Shown here in pieces: positions 24,689-33,893 of a DNA stretch of 64,000 nt. The notes under the pieces are model-generated. The model saw only the letters and a program-made list of their open reading frames with translations, had not been told where the DNA came from and made no database searches. Both the position numbers and the translations under genes were made by a program. The first letter of the stretch is position 1, and each line of letters opens with the position of its first letter. Source of the DNA: Micromonospora sp. M71_S20 (lineage in GTDB: Bacteria > Actinomycetota > Actinomycetes > Mycobacteriales > Micromonosporaceae); NCBI RefSeq assembly GCF_003664255.1, contig NZ_RCCV01000001.1, positions 1,860,001 to 1,924,000 on the forward strand. The letters are read 5' to 3'.

Positions 24689-27600
24689 GAAGCCGCTCCG
24701 TCACCAGGCTGAGGCCCCGGTCGCAGGTCAGAGCGTCGGGTGGGGCGCTGCGTCTGGGCGACCAACTGGTCGGCCAGGGCCATGGTCTCGTCGCTGGGCT
24801 CGGCATCGATCTCGCTGAGGGCGCGGGTCAGCGTGCGGCGCAGGGCGCGGATCGCATCGAGGTGTCCGAGCGCGGCCCGCGCCCGCATCGCCTGCTGGTA
24901 CAGCTCTTCGGCGTACGGGTTGTGGCGGATCGCGGTGTCGAGAACGGGGAGTTGCTCGGCCGGGTTGCCGGCGAGGGCGTCAGCGAGGGCCAGATAGGCG
25001 TCCAGTGCCTGCTGTCGAATCGCTTCGCGGTAGGGCTCGATCCATTCGTAGTCGGCGCCTTCGGCCAGGTGACCGCCGTAGGTGTCGACCGCGCGGCGCA
25101 GCGCGGCGAGACGTTCGCTCGGGTCGGTGGCCTGGTTGGCATCGCGTATCGCGGCGCGCATGCGCCACAGGTCCACGTCGATCATGTCGCGGTCGAGTGC
25201 GTACCGGTGGTTGGGATGGGTGAGGTAGGTGCCGGGTCCTGCGGTGCGGCGCATGGTGGCGCGCAGGTCTGACACGTAGGTGTAGAGCCGGCCCGGTGCC
25301 TTGTTGGCCGGGGCGTCGGGCAGCAGGTCGTCGAGGATCGCCTCGGCGGAGGCGTTGCCGTCGTGTACCGCCAGGTAGACGAGCACCTCGAGGGCCTTCT
25401 TGCGTAGGGTCGGCCCGGGCGGCACGTCGGCGATAGCGGCGGGGCCGAGCACGGTGACCTCCACTCGAACCGGACCGACCTGCCGGCTGTTTCCGGCTGT
25501 TCCGTCGATGTCCGGCTCTTGCATGGCGCGCGTCGTCGCGCTGTCGCTGGCCCCACCGTCATCGGTTGTGTCCGCGTCGGGTGCGGTGGCAGTGCTGGCG
25601 CGCGTGGTGGCCGCCGCCGTCTCGGTGGTCGTCGTCTGTCCGCTGTCCGAGGGAGTCGGTGCGATCGTCGTGGCGGCAGGCACGGGTCCGGGGCCGGATG
25701 CCGGTAGTGCGGCGCCTTCCTCGGAGAAAGAGGGGATGTCTGCCTTCGGCTGGACGGCCTGGGACGGGGGCTTTTGTTCTGTCGGTCGGGCGGGGTTGTC
25801 CGATTCCTCGGCAGCGGTGCTGGCTGCTTCGATCGGTGCGGGTGTGTGCGGCTGGCCGGTGTGGGACTCGGCGAGGGTGGCGAGCAGGTCGATGGTCTCG
25901 GTAGGGGTGAGGACGGCCAGCCGGCCGATGTCGGCCGGGTAGCTCCTGTGGTCGGCGTCCTGGCCGTCGGCGCGGCTGGTGGTGCCGTCCGCGGCGACGA
26001 CAATGGCTTGGCTCGGGTCGAGCACGGTGAGTCGAGCGGTGTCAGTGGGCGGGGCGCCTTCGGTGTCGGTGGCGGTAGCGGTAGCGGTGTCGTTCTCGGG
26101 CCAGGTGCCGAGCAGCACCCCGTGGATGTCCAGGTGCTTTCCCTGCGCGAGGAGGCCGGCGATGTGGGCACACTCTCGGCGGTTCGTGGCGCCGGCCAGC
26201 AGAATGACCGGCGGAAGCGGTTCCTCGTAGGGGTCGACGCGACGCAGCTCGGTGACGCTGTCGACCTCGTGCTGGTGCAGCAGACGGGCACGCCGCATCG
26301 CCTGGGCCTCCAGGAGTTCCAGTGCCTCGTCCACGCTGGCGGTAATGGTCAGCCGGGGCGTGTGCGGCAGGGTAAGGGCCGCGGTGCCCAGCAGCGTGAC
26401 TGCGGTCGTTGACGGGACGATCACCTCGGTGGGGACTTCTGGGTGCTGTGCGCCGTCGGCGGCCAGGGCTGCGGTGAGGAGTCCCCGAGCGGCGGCCTCC
26501 GCGCCGGGACCGGTCAGTTCCAATCCGGTCGACGGCCACAGTGCCGACGGCGGGTCGTCCAACGTCAGCGGCGGCGCGGGTTGGCCGCCGTCGCCGAAGG
26601 GGCGGGCGGTTGCGCCTTGTCTCTCGGCCTCTTGGGCCTCACTGCCGTCGCTCGTGCCGGAAGGTGGCGGTTCGTCGACGAGGTCGTGGGCGTCATCGTC
26701 GTGGTCGCCGTGCCGGTCGTACGGGGTGGGGTTGTCCCCGGCGGCGCGGCGCAGGCCACGCAGGATCTGCTTGACCACCTGAGGCATCGGGGCCAGGGCC
26801 GGGGCGTTCATGTGGGGAGCTGCCGTGGGCTCGCGGGGCACGTAGCGGCGCCGCCGGTGCGCCCAGACCAGCGCGACCGCAGCGGCGATCGCGAGGGCCA
26901 AGCTGAGATCGACCCAACTACCGTTGGGCAACCACACCCCCCGCGTCGTCCGGTCGCTGGTACGGCTGGTGTCGTGTGTCGCCGGGCTTGCCGTGTCAGG
27001 GGCGGAGGGGGTCGGCGCCTCGGCACTGCGGCTCGGAGCCGTGGTGGTCTGGGGTGAGGCAGTGGGCGCGCGGGGCGTGCTGGTGGCCGGCTCCGGACTG
27101 GTCGGGGGTGCCTGCGGGGCCTGCGGCGGCGGCTGGGTGTGGGGTGGGCCTTTTCGCGGTGGCGGGTGGCTCGGTGTCCGGGTGGGTGGGGTCGCGTCGG
27201 CGGGTAGGTCGAGGGTCCAGCCGGGGTGGATGAGGTCCGGGTCGCGCAGGGTGCCGCCGACGCGGGGGAAGTGTGTGCCGCGGTTGAGCGCATAGATTTC
27301 CGGCCAGCGGTCGGCGTCGCCGAGTGTCCGCTCGGCGATCCGGCAGAGGCTGTCGCCGCGGTTCACTGTGTAGGTGGGCCCTGCCCGCGTGGTCCGTGGC
27401 GGATCCGGGTGGGTCAGTTCCCTGGTTGGCGGGGTGGACGCGGTGGGGGTGGGTTCAGCGGCGGGGAGGTCGCCACCGCTGGTGGTGACAGGAGCGGCAT
27501 GGGCGGTGGCGCCGGCGACTGTGGTCACGGCGGTCGCGCCGAGCAGCGCCGCCGTGAGGCTTTGGATCGGGCCGGGAAGGCGGACCTTGGCCGTCCAGCG

Positions 27601-27855
27601 AAGCTGGTGGCTGAGTGCGCGGTAGGCGTGGGTGAAGATGGCGGTGGACAGCAGCAGCCACAGTGCCGTCGCAACGGTGACGGCGAGAGCCGCGATGAAG
27701 TCGGCGCTGATCGGTTGGACGATCCACTGCCGCACGGCACCCGGTGCGGGTAGTGCCGGTGTCCAGGTGCCGGTTACGGCAAGAACGAGGGGTACAGCAG
27801 TCGTGGAGAGGGCGCTGGTGGCGATCGCGAGAATACGGGCGGCGCGGGAAGTCAT
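24685..27855 (-). CDS. Membrane-anchored LysM / BTAD regulator protein
   Basis: The product has 1056 residues from ATG 27855. Three N-terminal hydrophobic segments (about 7-30, 50-75 and 100-122) are followed by a LysM domain (TYTVNRGDSLCRIAERTLGD, about 165-184, to LIHPGWTLDLP), a long Pro/Thr-rich region and another membrane segment (about 318-338). The C-terminal half ends in an OmpR-like winged helix (EVTVLGPAAIAD onwards, about 805-895) and a BTAD helical repeat domain (DVDLWRMRAAIRDA to about 1030). BTAD plus winged helix is the SARP layout. Attaching it to the membrane with an extracytoplasmic peptidoglycan-binding domain suggests a wall-sensing transcription factor. Confidence 0.8.
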   Translation of the reverse strand: MTSRAARILAIATSALSTTAVPLVLAVTGTWTPALPAPGAVRQWIVQPISADFIAALAVTVATALWLLLSTAIFTHAYRALSHQLRWTAKVRLPGPIQSLTAALLGATAVTTVAGATAHAAPVTTSGGDLPAAEPTPTASTPPTRELTHPDPPRTTRAGPTYTVNRGDSLCRIAERTLGDADRWPEIYALNRGTHFPRVGGTLRDPDLIHPGWTLDLPADATPPTRTPSHPPPRKGPPHTQPPPQAPQAPPTSPEPATSTPRAPTASPQTTTAPSRSAEAPTPSAPDTASPATHDTSRTSDRTTRGVWLPNGSWVDLSLALAIAAAVALVWAHRRRRYVPREPTAAPHMNAPALAPMPQVVKQILRGLRRAAGDNPTPYDRHGDHDDDAHDLVDEPPPSGTSDGSEAQEAERQGATARPFGDGGQPAPPLTLDDPPSALWPSTGLELTGPGAEAAARGLLTAALAADGAQHPEVPTEVIVPSTTAVTLLGTAALTLPHTPRLTITASVDEALELLEAQAMRRARLLHQHEVDSVTELRRVDPYEEPLPPVILLAGATNRRECAHIAGLLAQGKHLDIHGVLLGTWPENDTATATATDTEGAPPTDTARLTVLDPSQAIVVAADGTTSRADGQDADHRSYPADIGRLAVLTPTETIDLLATLAESHTGQPHTPAPIEAASTAAEESDNPARPTEQKPPSQAVQPKADIPSFSEEGAALPASGPGPVPAATTIAPTPSDSGQTTTTETAAATTRASTATAPDADTTDDGGASDSATTRAMQEPDIDGTAGNSRQVGPVRVEVTVLGPAAIADVPPGPTLRKKALEVLVYLAVHDGNASAEAILDDLLPDAPANKAPGRLYTYVSDLRATMRRTAGPGTYLTHPNHRYALDRDMIDVDLWRMRAAIRDANQATDPSERLAALRRAVDTYGGHLAEGADYEWIEPYREAIRQQALDAYLALADALAGNPAEQLPVLDTAIRHNPYAEELYQQAMRARAALGHLDAIRALRRTLTRALSEIDAEPSDETMALADQLVAQTQRPTRRSDLRPGPQPGDGAAS

Positions 27856-28248
27856 GTGGCGTCCGTTCGTCGTCCGACCCGCGACGTGTGGCGGCGTCGT
27901 CAGGCGGGATGGGCGGTGCCGTGACGCTATGACTACTGGGACAGCGGTGGGATGGAACGCCGGCTGACAGCGCCTTACAGCGCCTCACACGGCCTTACAT
28001 TCGCAGGTCAACCCGTAGCGGGTGGCCGCGTGAGCGGTCGATGAAGACGGCACCACGGGCAACCGCCTCAGCCACGAGCTTTCTTCCGCTGAAGATCCAG
28101 CACTCGGCCTGCGGAGCCGGGCTCTCACCACGGCTCAGCGCCTGCTGGAGGGCAAAGTCCCAGTGGCGGCCGGTATGGCCGACGTCGCCTGCGACGGCGG
28201 GCGCTCAGCGGCGTAAGCGCGTCTCCGATAGCTGGATACCATGGGCAC
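27856..28248. other. Divergent promoter region with tandem operator repeats
   Basis: This 393-bp gap separates the LysM/BTAD gene (-) from the gene at 28249 (+). It holds the four 10-bp repeats at 27964-28003, and I see nothing else definite. Confidence 0.5.
27964..28003. promoter_or_regulatory. Four tandem 10-bp repeats, SARP-operator-like
   Basis: The units CTGACAGCGC, CTTACAGCGC, CTCACACGGC and CTTACATTCG follow one another with exact 10-bp period (consensus CTNACANNGC). They start 109 bp upstream of the LysM/BTAD gene. SARP regulators bind tandem heptamers one helical turn apart, so autoregulation by the BTAD protein is plausible. Confidence 0.65.
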
Positions 28249-28917
28249 GTGTTCGGGTGGCGTCGGCCACCGGCGGGTTTGAGCAGGCGGGCCCACTCGT
28301 TCGTCAGCGTTCATGGAGTTTGGCTCGACGTGCCGCCGGTGAGTCAGTTTCGAGGCGCGTGGCAGGAGGCGCAGATTCCTGCCGAGGTCATCGACCGCGC
28401 CGAGGCGTATCAGGCCCGGTGGGGTGGCCTTGTCCTGCCGTCCGCGCCGGGCATGCCCGAGGATGCCGCAGGCCCGCGGATGCTCAACGTGGACACGCCG
28501 GAGCGGGACGACACGGTCCCTCCCTCAGGATGGTTCTTCGAAGCCGGGCTGCAACGCACCGCTGTGCCGTATGCGTTCCTGATCGGTCCGGACGGCACGT
28601 TCGGCATCGCCGGTGGCGACGATGGACGGTGGGTCCCGTTGCATCACAGCATCGACGGCTGGGTTGAGGCCTCGGCTCTGGCGTATGCCGCGATGGACGT
28701 CGCGGACACGGTAACCAGGCTGACCGGTTCGGCCGTCGGCCAGCTCGACCTGGCCGAGATGCGACCGGTCGCCGAGGTCGGTGGCATCACGAACGGCTGG
28801 TGGTACCGGCCGGGCCTGCTCGCTGCCGTGTACTCGGGCGAGTCGGAGCTGTTCTCGCGGCCGGACTACCGCACCGCCTACCTGTACGCCGGCAACATCG
28901 ACGAGCAGTGGTTGTAA
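28249..28917 (+). CDS. Unknown protein, possibly SUKH/SMI1-like
   Basis: The product has 222 residues from GTG 28249. Features recall the SUKH (SMI1/KNR4) immunity-protein fold: AEAYQARWGGLVLP (about 48-61) and a central VPYAFLIGPDGTFGIAGGDDGRW stretch (only the pattern is noted: YAFLIGPDG, about 107-115) followed by HHSIDGWVEASALAYAA. No toxin gene is adjacent. SUKH proteins neutralise contact-dependent or polymorphic toxins and also occur alone. The match is by eye and weak; otherwise the protein is an orphan flanked by the two BTAD genes. Confidence 0.5.
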   Translation: MFGWRRPPAGLSRRAHSFVSVHGVWLDVPPVSQFRGAWQEAQIPAEVIDRAEAYQARWGGLVLPSAPGMPEDAAGPRMLNVDTPERDDTVPPSGWFFEAGLQRTAVPYAFLIGPDGTFGIAGGDDGRWVPLHHSIDGWVEASALAYAAMDVADTVTRLTGSAVGQLDLAEMRPVAEVGGITNGWWYRPGLLAAVYSGESELFSRPDYRTAYLYAGNIDEQWL

Positions 28918-29048
28918 CGCCGTTACCACATCGGCACGCGAGTGGGGTTGGGTGAGCACCATCGTGCGTGGGTCGAGATCGACTCGGTGGGTGCTTGCAG
29001 CTGTACCAAATTCTGCACTCTCCTCGACGTCGACAAGTGAAGCCTCGG

Positions 29049-31046
29049 TCAGCGGCGGGTGCCGACTGGTGTCTCGCTGGCGGCGACACTGCTGCGGTGC
29101 AGAAGCTGCTGATGGGCGTGCAGGAGCCGCTCGGCGGCGACCGGGTCGCCGAGCGCGGTGAGTTCGTCTGCGGCGCGCTGGTGCAGGTCCTGGTTGTAGG
29201 GGTCGACGAGGATCGCCGCCTGCAGGGTCCGCAGCCGGTCGTGCGCGTTGTTGTGCGCTGCCGCGAGGCTGGCGTAGGCGTCGAGGGCCAGACGGCGGAT
29301 GGCCTCGCGGGGTTGGTCGATCCACGGCCAGGTGTGACCTGCGGCGAGGTCACCGGTGCAGGCGTCAATCACCGATTGCCAGGCGGGCGCCGGATCGGTC
29401 AGGCTGGCGGCGGCATGGTGGGCGGCTGTGCGCAGCCGCCACAGGTCCACATCGACACGGTCGGGATCCAGGTGGTAGCGGTCGTCGGTGCTGGCGAGCA
29501 CCGTCACGGGGGTTGCCGCGCGGACGGCGACGCGTAGGGCGCTGACAGTGGTGTACAGGCGGCCGGTGACGGTGTGGACGGGCACGCCGGGCCAGATGGC
29601 TTGAACCAGTTGCGTGGTGGTGGCGCCGTCGGGGTGTACGGCGAGGAGGACCAGCACCTGCAGGGCGGCGCTGCGTCGGATGGTGACCGGCTGTCCGTCG
29701 ATGGTCAGGGCGGGGCGGCCGAGCACCCGCAACTGGACCGCTGGCGACGCGGCGGGTGACGAGATGACCGCGTGTGGGTTGTCACTGCCAGGCTGGCGGG
29801 GAATCCGAAGGCTTACGTCAACTGCCGGCTTCTGTGGTGCGGGCGTCGATGAGGTGCCGTCGGACAGCGAGGGCGTGGGGTGGGCGAGGACGGTGAGCAG
29901 GTCCGTCGCGGCGGTGCGATCGAGGACGCACAGCCGCGGCCCCGCCTGCCCGGTCCGGGCGTCGATGGTGTGACCGTGGCGGTCGATGTGCCAGGTGTAC
30001 CCGAGTGGTGCCGCGCCAAGCGCGACGACTTGTGCTTTCCTCGTCAGACCGGTCAGCCGGTCAGCCGTTTCGGTGGAGGGCGGGGCGGTAATCAGCACCA
30101 GGGGGCCGCTGTTGCCCTCGATCAGTGCGGGCGCGCCGGCTGGGGACGGCAGCAGCGAAATGGCTTCCTCGACGGTGTCGGCGACTCTCAGCCCGGGGAT
30201 CGTGATGGCTGCGAGGGCGAGGTCGGGCAGCAGGGTGGTCAGCGTGGTGCGGGTGACGAGCACCCGGGCGGCATCGGGTGGGTCGCGCAGGGCGGCGAGT
30301 AGGCGCGTGACCAGGACACCGCGGGTGGCGTCGGCGGCACCGTCACCGATGTACGCCACCCCGGCAGCGGGCAGGTCCGGCGCTGCGGCCTTGGTGGTGG
30401 ACGGTGGCGGCTTGCGGTCGGCGACGGCTGCCCGCACGGCGTTCACCGTGTCCGGCATCGGCGTCAGCAGTGCGGCGTCGCCGGAATCGCGGCCGGGTTG
30501 GTAGGCGCGACGGCGGCGCAGCCACACCAGGGCTGCTGCGGCTGTGACCTGTCGGGCGGTCTCGTCGGGAAGCCAGCCCCCGGCAACTGTCACTCCCTCG
30601 CCGGCCCGAACTGTCGCGTCGGAGGGGAGCTGGTGGGGTCCCTCGGTGGCCGCCGGGAGAGGCACGTCCGGCAGCCCGGAGGCGGGGGCGGGGGCGTGGG
30701 CGGTCGTAAGGGCGGCGGCGCCGGCCATGCTCGTCGCAGCGGCCTGCCACGGCGTGGGCAGCGGGAGGCGGCGCAGCCAGCGGGCCCCGGCCCGTAGTCG
30801 ACGGGCAGGCGTCACCGCGACCGTGTAGGCCACCGCCAGCCAGAGCAGCCATGCCAGGGCGGTGAGTCCGACGGTGAGTGCCTGCGGGGTCAGCGGGTCC
30901 GCGATCCAGTCGCGGAACTGCGCCCCGGTCGGCCATCCGGGCAGCGGCGGCCCGACGACGGTGGCCAGCAGCCATGGCGGAGCCGCCAGCACCAGCAGTA
31001 CGAGCGCGATGCCCATCGCCCGGCGGGGCCAGCTCATCCCCGCCAC
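29049..31046 (-). CDS. Membrane-anchored BTAD regulator protein (shorter paralogue)
   Basis: The product has 665 residues; the start is GTG 31046, or ATG 31037. It is laid out like the 1056-residue protein nearby but without LysM: N-terminal membrane segments (about 10-30, 54-77 and 100-120), a central region with two LVLITAPPS-type strands, then an OmpR-like winged helix (LRVLGRPALTIDGQ, about 427-440) and a BTAD domain (DVDLWRLRTAAHHAA to the end). The shared architecture suggests duplication. It begins 40 bp after the end of the Hsp70-like gene, so the two are probably co-transcribed. Confidence 0.78.
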   Translation of the reverse strand: MAGMSWPRRAMGIALVLLVLAAPPWLLATVVGPPLPGWPTGAQFRDWIADPLTPQALTVGLTALAWLLWLAVAYTVAVTPARRLRAGARWLRRLPLPTPWQAAATSMAGAAALTTAHAPAPASGLPDVPLPAATEGPHQLPSDATVRAGEGVTVAGGWLPDETARQVTAAAALVWLRRRRAYQPGRDSGDAALLTPMPDTVNAVRAAVADRKPPPSTTKAAAPDLPAAGVAYIGDGAADATRGVLVTRLLAALRDPPDAARVLVTRTTLTTLLPDLALAAITIPGLRVADTVEEAISLLPSPAGAPALIEGNSGPLVLITAPPSTETADRLTGLTRKAQVVALGAAPLGYTWHIDRHGHTIDARTGQAGPRLCVLDRTAATDLLTVLAHPTPSLSDGTSSTPAPQKPAVDVSLRIPRQPGSDNPHAVISSPAASPAVQLRVLGRPALTIDGQPVTIRRSAALQVLVLLAVHPDGATTTQLVQAIWPGVPVHTVTGRLYTTVSALRVAVRAATPVTVLASTDDRYHLDPDRVDVDLWRLRTAAHHAAASLTDPAPAWQSVIDACTGDLAAGHTWPWIDQPREAIRRLALDAYASLAAAHNNAHDRLRTLQAAILVDPYNQDLHQRAADELTALGDPVAAERLLHAHQQLLHRSSVAASETPVGTRR

Positions 31047-31086
31047 CCCTTCGCGTGGACGCGGCAGCGCGCCGTGGCCGACAGGC

Positions 31087-32952
31087 TCATCGCAGCGGTC
31101 GACCAGCTCTGCCGGGCAGGATGCAAGTCCACAGTTGATGCAGCCACCATGCGGCCACCGCGATGGCGTAGATGACCCCGAGGATCCCCGAGGCCGGCCT
31201 GCTGACCAACGCGGCGGTGATGACCCCCAGTGGTGCGCCCAGGATCAGCCGCAGAATCGGCTGGGGTACCACCGCCATGATGGTTCCAACGCCGAGAAGC
31301 AGGCCACCAACACGACCGGCGAGGTCGATCCACACCACCATGTCGGGCCAGCGGTCGGCGGTCAGCGAGTACTGGATCATCGCCATACCCAGCCCGGCGG
31401 CGATCACCGACCCGGTCGGAAAAGCGAGCATCTGCGACCAACCGCCCACCGGCGTGCGCCACTGCCGGGCCGCGACGAGGGCCATCACCGCAGCTGCGGC
31501 GACGATCGGGGCAACCGGCAGCAACGACCACCGCAGGAATCCCGCGACGGGATCACCGATATAGAGACTGCCGACGACGGCGTACATGCCGACGACGGCG
31601 ACGCCGAGGGACGCTGACGCCAGAATCCCGGTGCCGGTCTGCGAGCCAGGACTGAGCGACGGTCCCGCCGCCAGGCTGGTCCGGGCGGCGACCGCCGAGC
31701 CGAGGACGGTGCCGGCGCCAAGGCTGGCGGTAACCGCGAACACCGCCGCGACCGCGAGCTCGCCCCAGTTGAGCACCGCTGACCGGTACATCATGGCGCC
31801 GTTCCACTCCGGCGTGAGCAGGAACTGCGAGACCAGGCCCAGCGACGCGAAGCCGGGCACCGCGATCGCCACGGCGCGCCGTACCGGCGGCACCGGCACC
31901 TCCGGCGGTACCGCCGCCGCTCCGGGGCTGATGGCGCCGACATCGGCAGCGCCACGTACCGCCGCCATCGCCGGCTCCGGAACAACGGTCAGGGCCACCG
32001 GCACCGCGTCGGCGAGGACCTGCCGCAGCAGCGGTAACCGGGCGACACCGCCCACGCAGTACACGCCGACGAGGTCGTGCACGCTGATCTCCGCCGCGGC
32101 GATCGCCTCGGCCGCCAGGTGCGCGACGCGCTGTAGGACAGGATGAGCGGCCTGTTCCAGCAGCCCGACGGTGAGCACCGTGGCCGAGGCGTCGGGCAGG
32201 GGCAGAGTCACCGCCGCGTGGTCGGCCAGGGCGTGCTTCGCGGCCCGGACGCTGGCAGCGAGAGCCCACCGGCCGCCGTCCCCGTCGCACGTACCGTCGT
32301 GGGCGGTGAGGGCCATGATGACGGCGTCGTCGATCGCCGCGCCTCCGGCGGCCGGATCGGCCAGGGTGGCGAGGACCTCGAAACCGGCCGGGCCTCGGCG
32401 CAGGACGGTGACCTCCGCCCCCGCTCCGACGTCACAGACCACGAGAAACGATCCGACCGGCAGTTGTACGCCGGTGGCGAGCAGATGCTCGGCGACAGCG
32501 ACCGGCGCCTCAACCAGTCGCGGTTGCGCCAGACCCGCGCGATGAGCGGCCTGCCGCAACCAGGTACGCCGTCGAGGCCCCCACCCGGCGGGCACCACCA
32601 GCCGCACATCCTCCACCCGCGCCCCGACCGCGTTGTACGCCTCATGGGCGACGCGACGCAGCGTCGCGGCCACCAGGTCGACGCCGTCAACCTCGGTGCC
32701 GGCGACGGCCAGGCGGTGCTCGTCAGGTGCGTGACGCGGAGCCGGAACGAACCGGTCCGGCGCGCTCACGGCCGCCTGCCACGCCTGATGACCGGTCAGC
32801 ATGGCACCGTCAGGGCCGAGGAGCACAGCGCTCGGCAGTTCCGCCTCGCCGTCGAACAGCAGCGGCGTCCAACTGCCGTCCGGCCAAGCCACCGCCGCAG
32901 TCGTACCCAGGCTCCCGCAGTCGATTGCCAGCCGCGCTTCCCCCGCCCGCAT
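31087..32952 (-). CDS. Hsp70-like ATPase domain fused to a multi-pass membrane domain
   Basis: The product has 621 residues from ATG 32952; a TTG at 32964 is the alternative start. The N-terminal ~350 residues form an actin/Hsp70-type nucleotide-binding domain: phosphate 1 loop LAIDCGSLGTTAAVAW (about 8-23), phosphate 2 FLVVCDVGAGAEVTVL (about 170-185), and adenosine loop VYCVGGVARLPLL (about 303-315). In place of the Hsp70 substrate-binding domain there are about seven hydrophobic segments from about residue 370 to the end. ATP binding is likely; chaperone action is inferred only. The gene heads an operon with a membrane BTAD protein. Confidence 0.82.
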   Translation of the reverse strand: MRAGEARLAIDCGSLGTTAAVAWPDGSWTPLLFDGEAELPSAVLLGPDGAMLTGHQAWQAAVSAPDRFVPAPRHAPDEHRLAVAGTEVDGVDLVAATLRRVAHEAYNAVGARVEDVRLVVPAGWGPRRRTWLRQAAHRAGLAQPRLVEAPVAVAEHLLATGVQLPVGSFLVVCDVGAGAEVTVLRRGPAGFEVLATLADPAAGGAAIDDAVIMALTAHDGTCDGDGGRWALAASVRAAKHALADHAAVTLPLPDASATVLTVGLLEQAAHPVLQRVAHLAAEAIAAAEISVHDLVGVYCVGGVARLPLLRQVLADAVPVALTVVPEPAMAAVRGAADVGAISPGAAAVPPEVPVPPVRRAVAIAVPGFASLGLVSQFLLTPEWNGAMMYRSAVLNWGELAVAAVFAVTASLGAGTVLGSAVAARTSLAAGPSLSPGSQTGTGILASASLGVAVVGMYAVVGSLYIGDPVAGFLRWSLLPVAPIVAAAAVMALVAARQWRTPVGGWSQMLAFPTGSVIAAGLGMAMIQYSLTADRWPDMVVWIDLAGRVGGLLLGVGTIMAVVPQPILRLILGAPLGVITAALVSRPASGILGVIYAIAVAAWWLHQLWTCILPGRAGRPLR

Positions 32953-33437
32953 AGATCCAGTCAAACATGAGGATCACATTCACGTCACCTGCGAACCACT
33001 CACAGCAAGCGGCAGTCGGCATCGAGACCGGCTCACCAAGCCTCATAACGCCGGCGGGATCGCGTGGTAGGCGGGGGAAGCCCAGGTTGCCGTCCCTGAA
33101 GCGCTGGCGGCGCCTGGCATTGGGCTGTGCTCGCAGCATCGCCCTCGGCCCGTACCTGGTCGCCGGGACCCTTATAGCGCCCGTGGCCAACAGCTGATCA
33201 GGTGCCCCGAGAGCAGCATGTGTTGTGCGTGCTCTGTACGCGCAGAGGCCGGGCCACTTGGTGCGGTCGAGACGCCGGGAGACCGCTGATCGGCCGTTCG
33301 GTGTCCTGATGCCTCGTGCAGCTTCCGCTACGCTGATGGACGTCACTCCGGCTCTTGTTCCACGACAGCGTCCGACCGGCCGTACTGCCCCGGCGCGTGG
33401 AGCCGCGACCGGTGGCGAGGCGGAGCAGGATAGAGGG
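32953..33437. other. 485-bp divergent gap
   Basis: The gap lies between the Hsp70-like gene (-) and the small gene at 33438 (+). The in-frame upstream extension of the + gene to 33225 is Arg-rich and lacks a ribosome-binding site. No hairpin or operator stands out. It also marks the boundary between the conjugative-element block and the defence genes. Confidence 0.4.
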
Positions 33438-33893
33438 GTGGCGTTGGCTAGCAGGCCTTTCGAGGAGCGACGTGCCGAAAATCTTGAACGCGCCCGTCGA
33501 AATTATTTGCCGGATTCAGTAGCTCGCCTGCTCGCTGTCGTGCAAGAACCAAGATGTGATGGGGAGCTACCGTCTACTGAGTTCGAGGCTTGCCTGGCTG
33601 CTGAAGTTGATCGCCTACGTGCTCGGCTGTACGAGATGCAAGGCCCCACCGCAGATGGTCCCAGAAGGAGGGGTGGAGTCGTAGAGGCGGAGGCGACAAA
33701 GGCTGCGCGCACCCTGCTCGCCGCGGCCGAGGCAGCCGGGATGGCCGCGGCAGCCGAGTTGCTGCGCTCAGCTCTCGGCCGGTGCGCGGTTATCCCGCAG
33801 CAGTCGTCGCAGCCATCCTCGGAGCCTGAGTTCCCTCAGCCGGTTCGAGTTCTTGATCCCGATACCGGCCGGCCGATCGGCCTTTGGCGTTAG
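33438..33893 (+). CDS. Unknown helical protein, 151 aa
   Basis: The start is uncertain: GTG 33438 was chosen because it is preceded by AGAGGG; ATG 33336 and ATG 33309 are alternatives. The product looks mostly helical and is rich in Ala, Glu and Arg (PFEERRAENLERARRNYLPD, then an AAAEAAGMAAAAELL helix), with a polar Pro-rich tail. The family is unknown. The stop overlaps the stop of the opposite PLD gene by 4 bp. Base composition is less GC-rich than the element to the left. Confidence 0.45.
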   Translation: MALASRPFEERRAENLERARRNYLPDSVARLLAVVQEPRCDGELPSTEFEACLAAEVDRLRARLYEMQGPTADGPRRRGGVVEAEATKAARTLLAAAEAAGMAAAAELLRSALGRCAVIPQQSSQPSSEPEFPQPVRVLDPDTGRPIGLWR

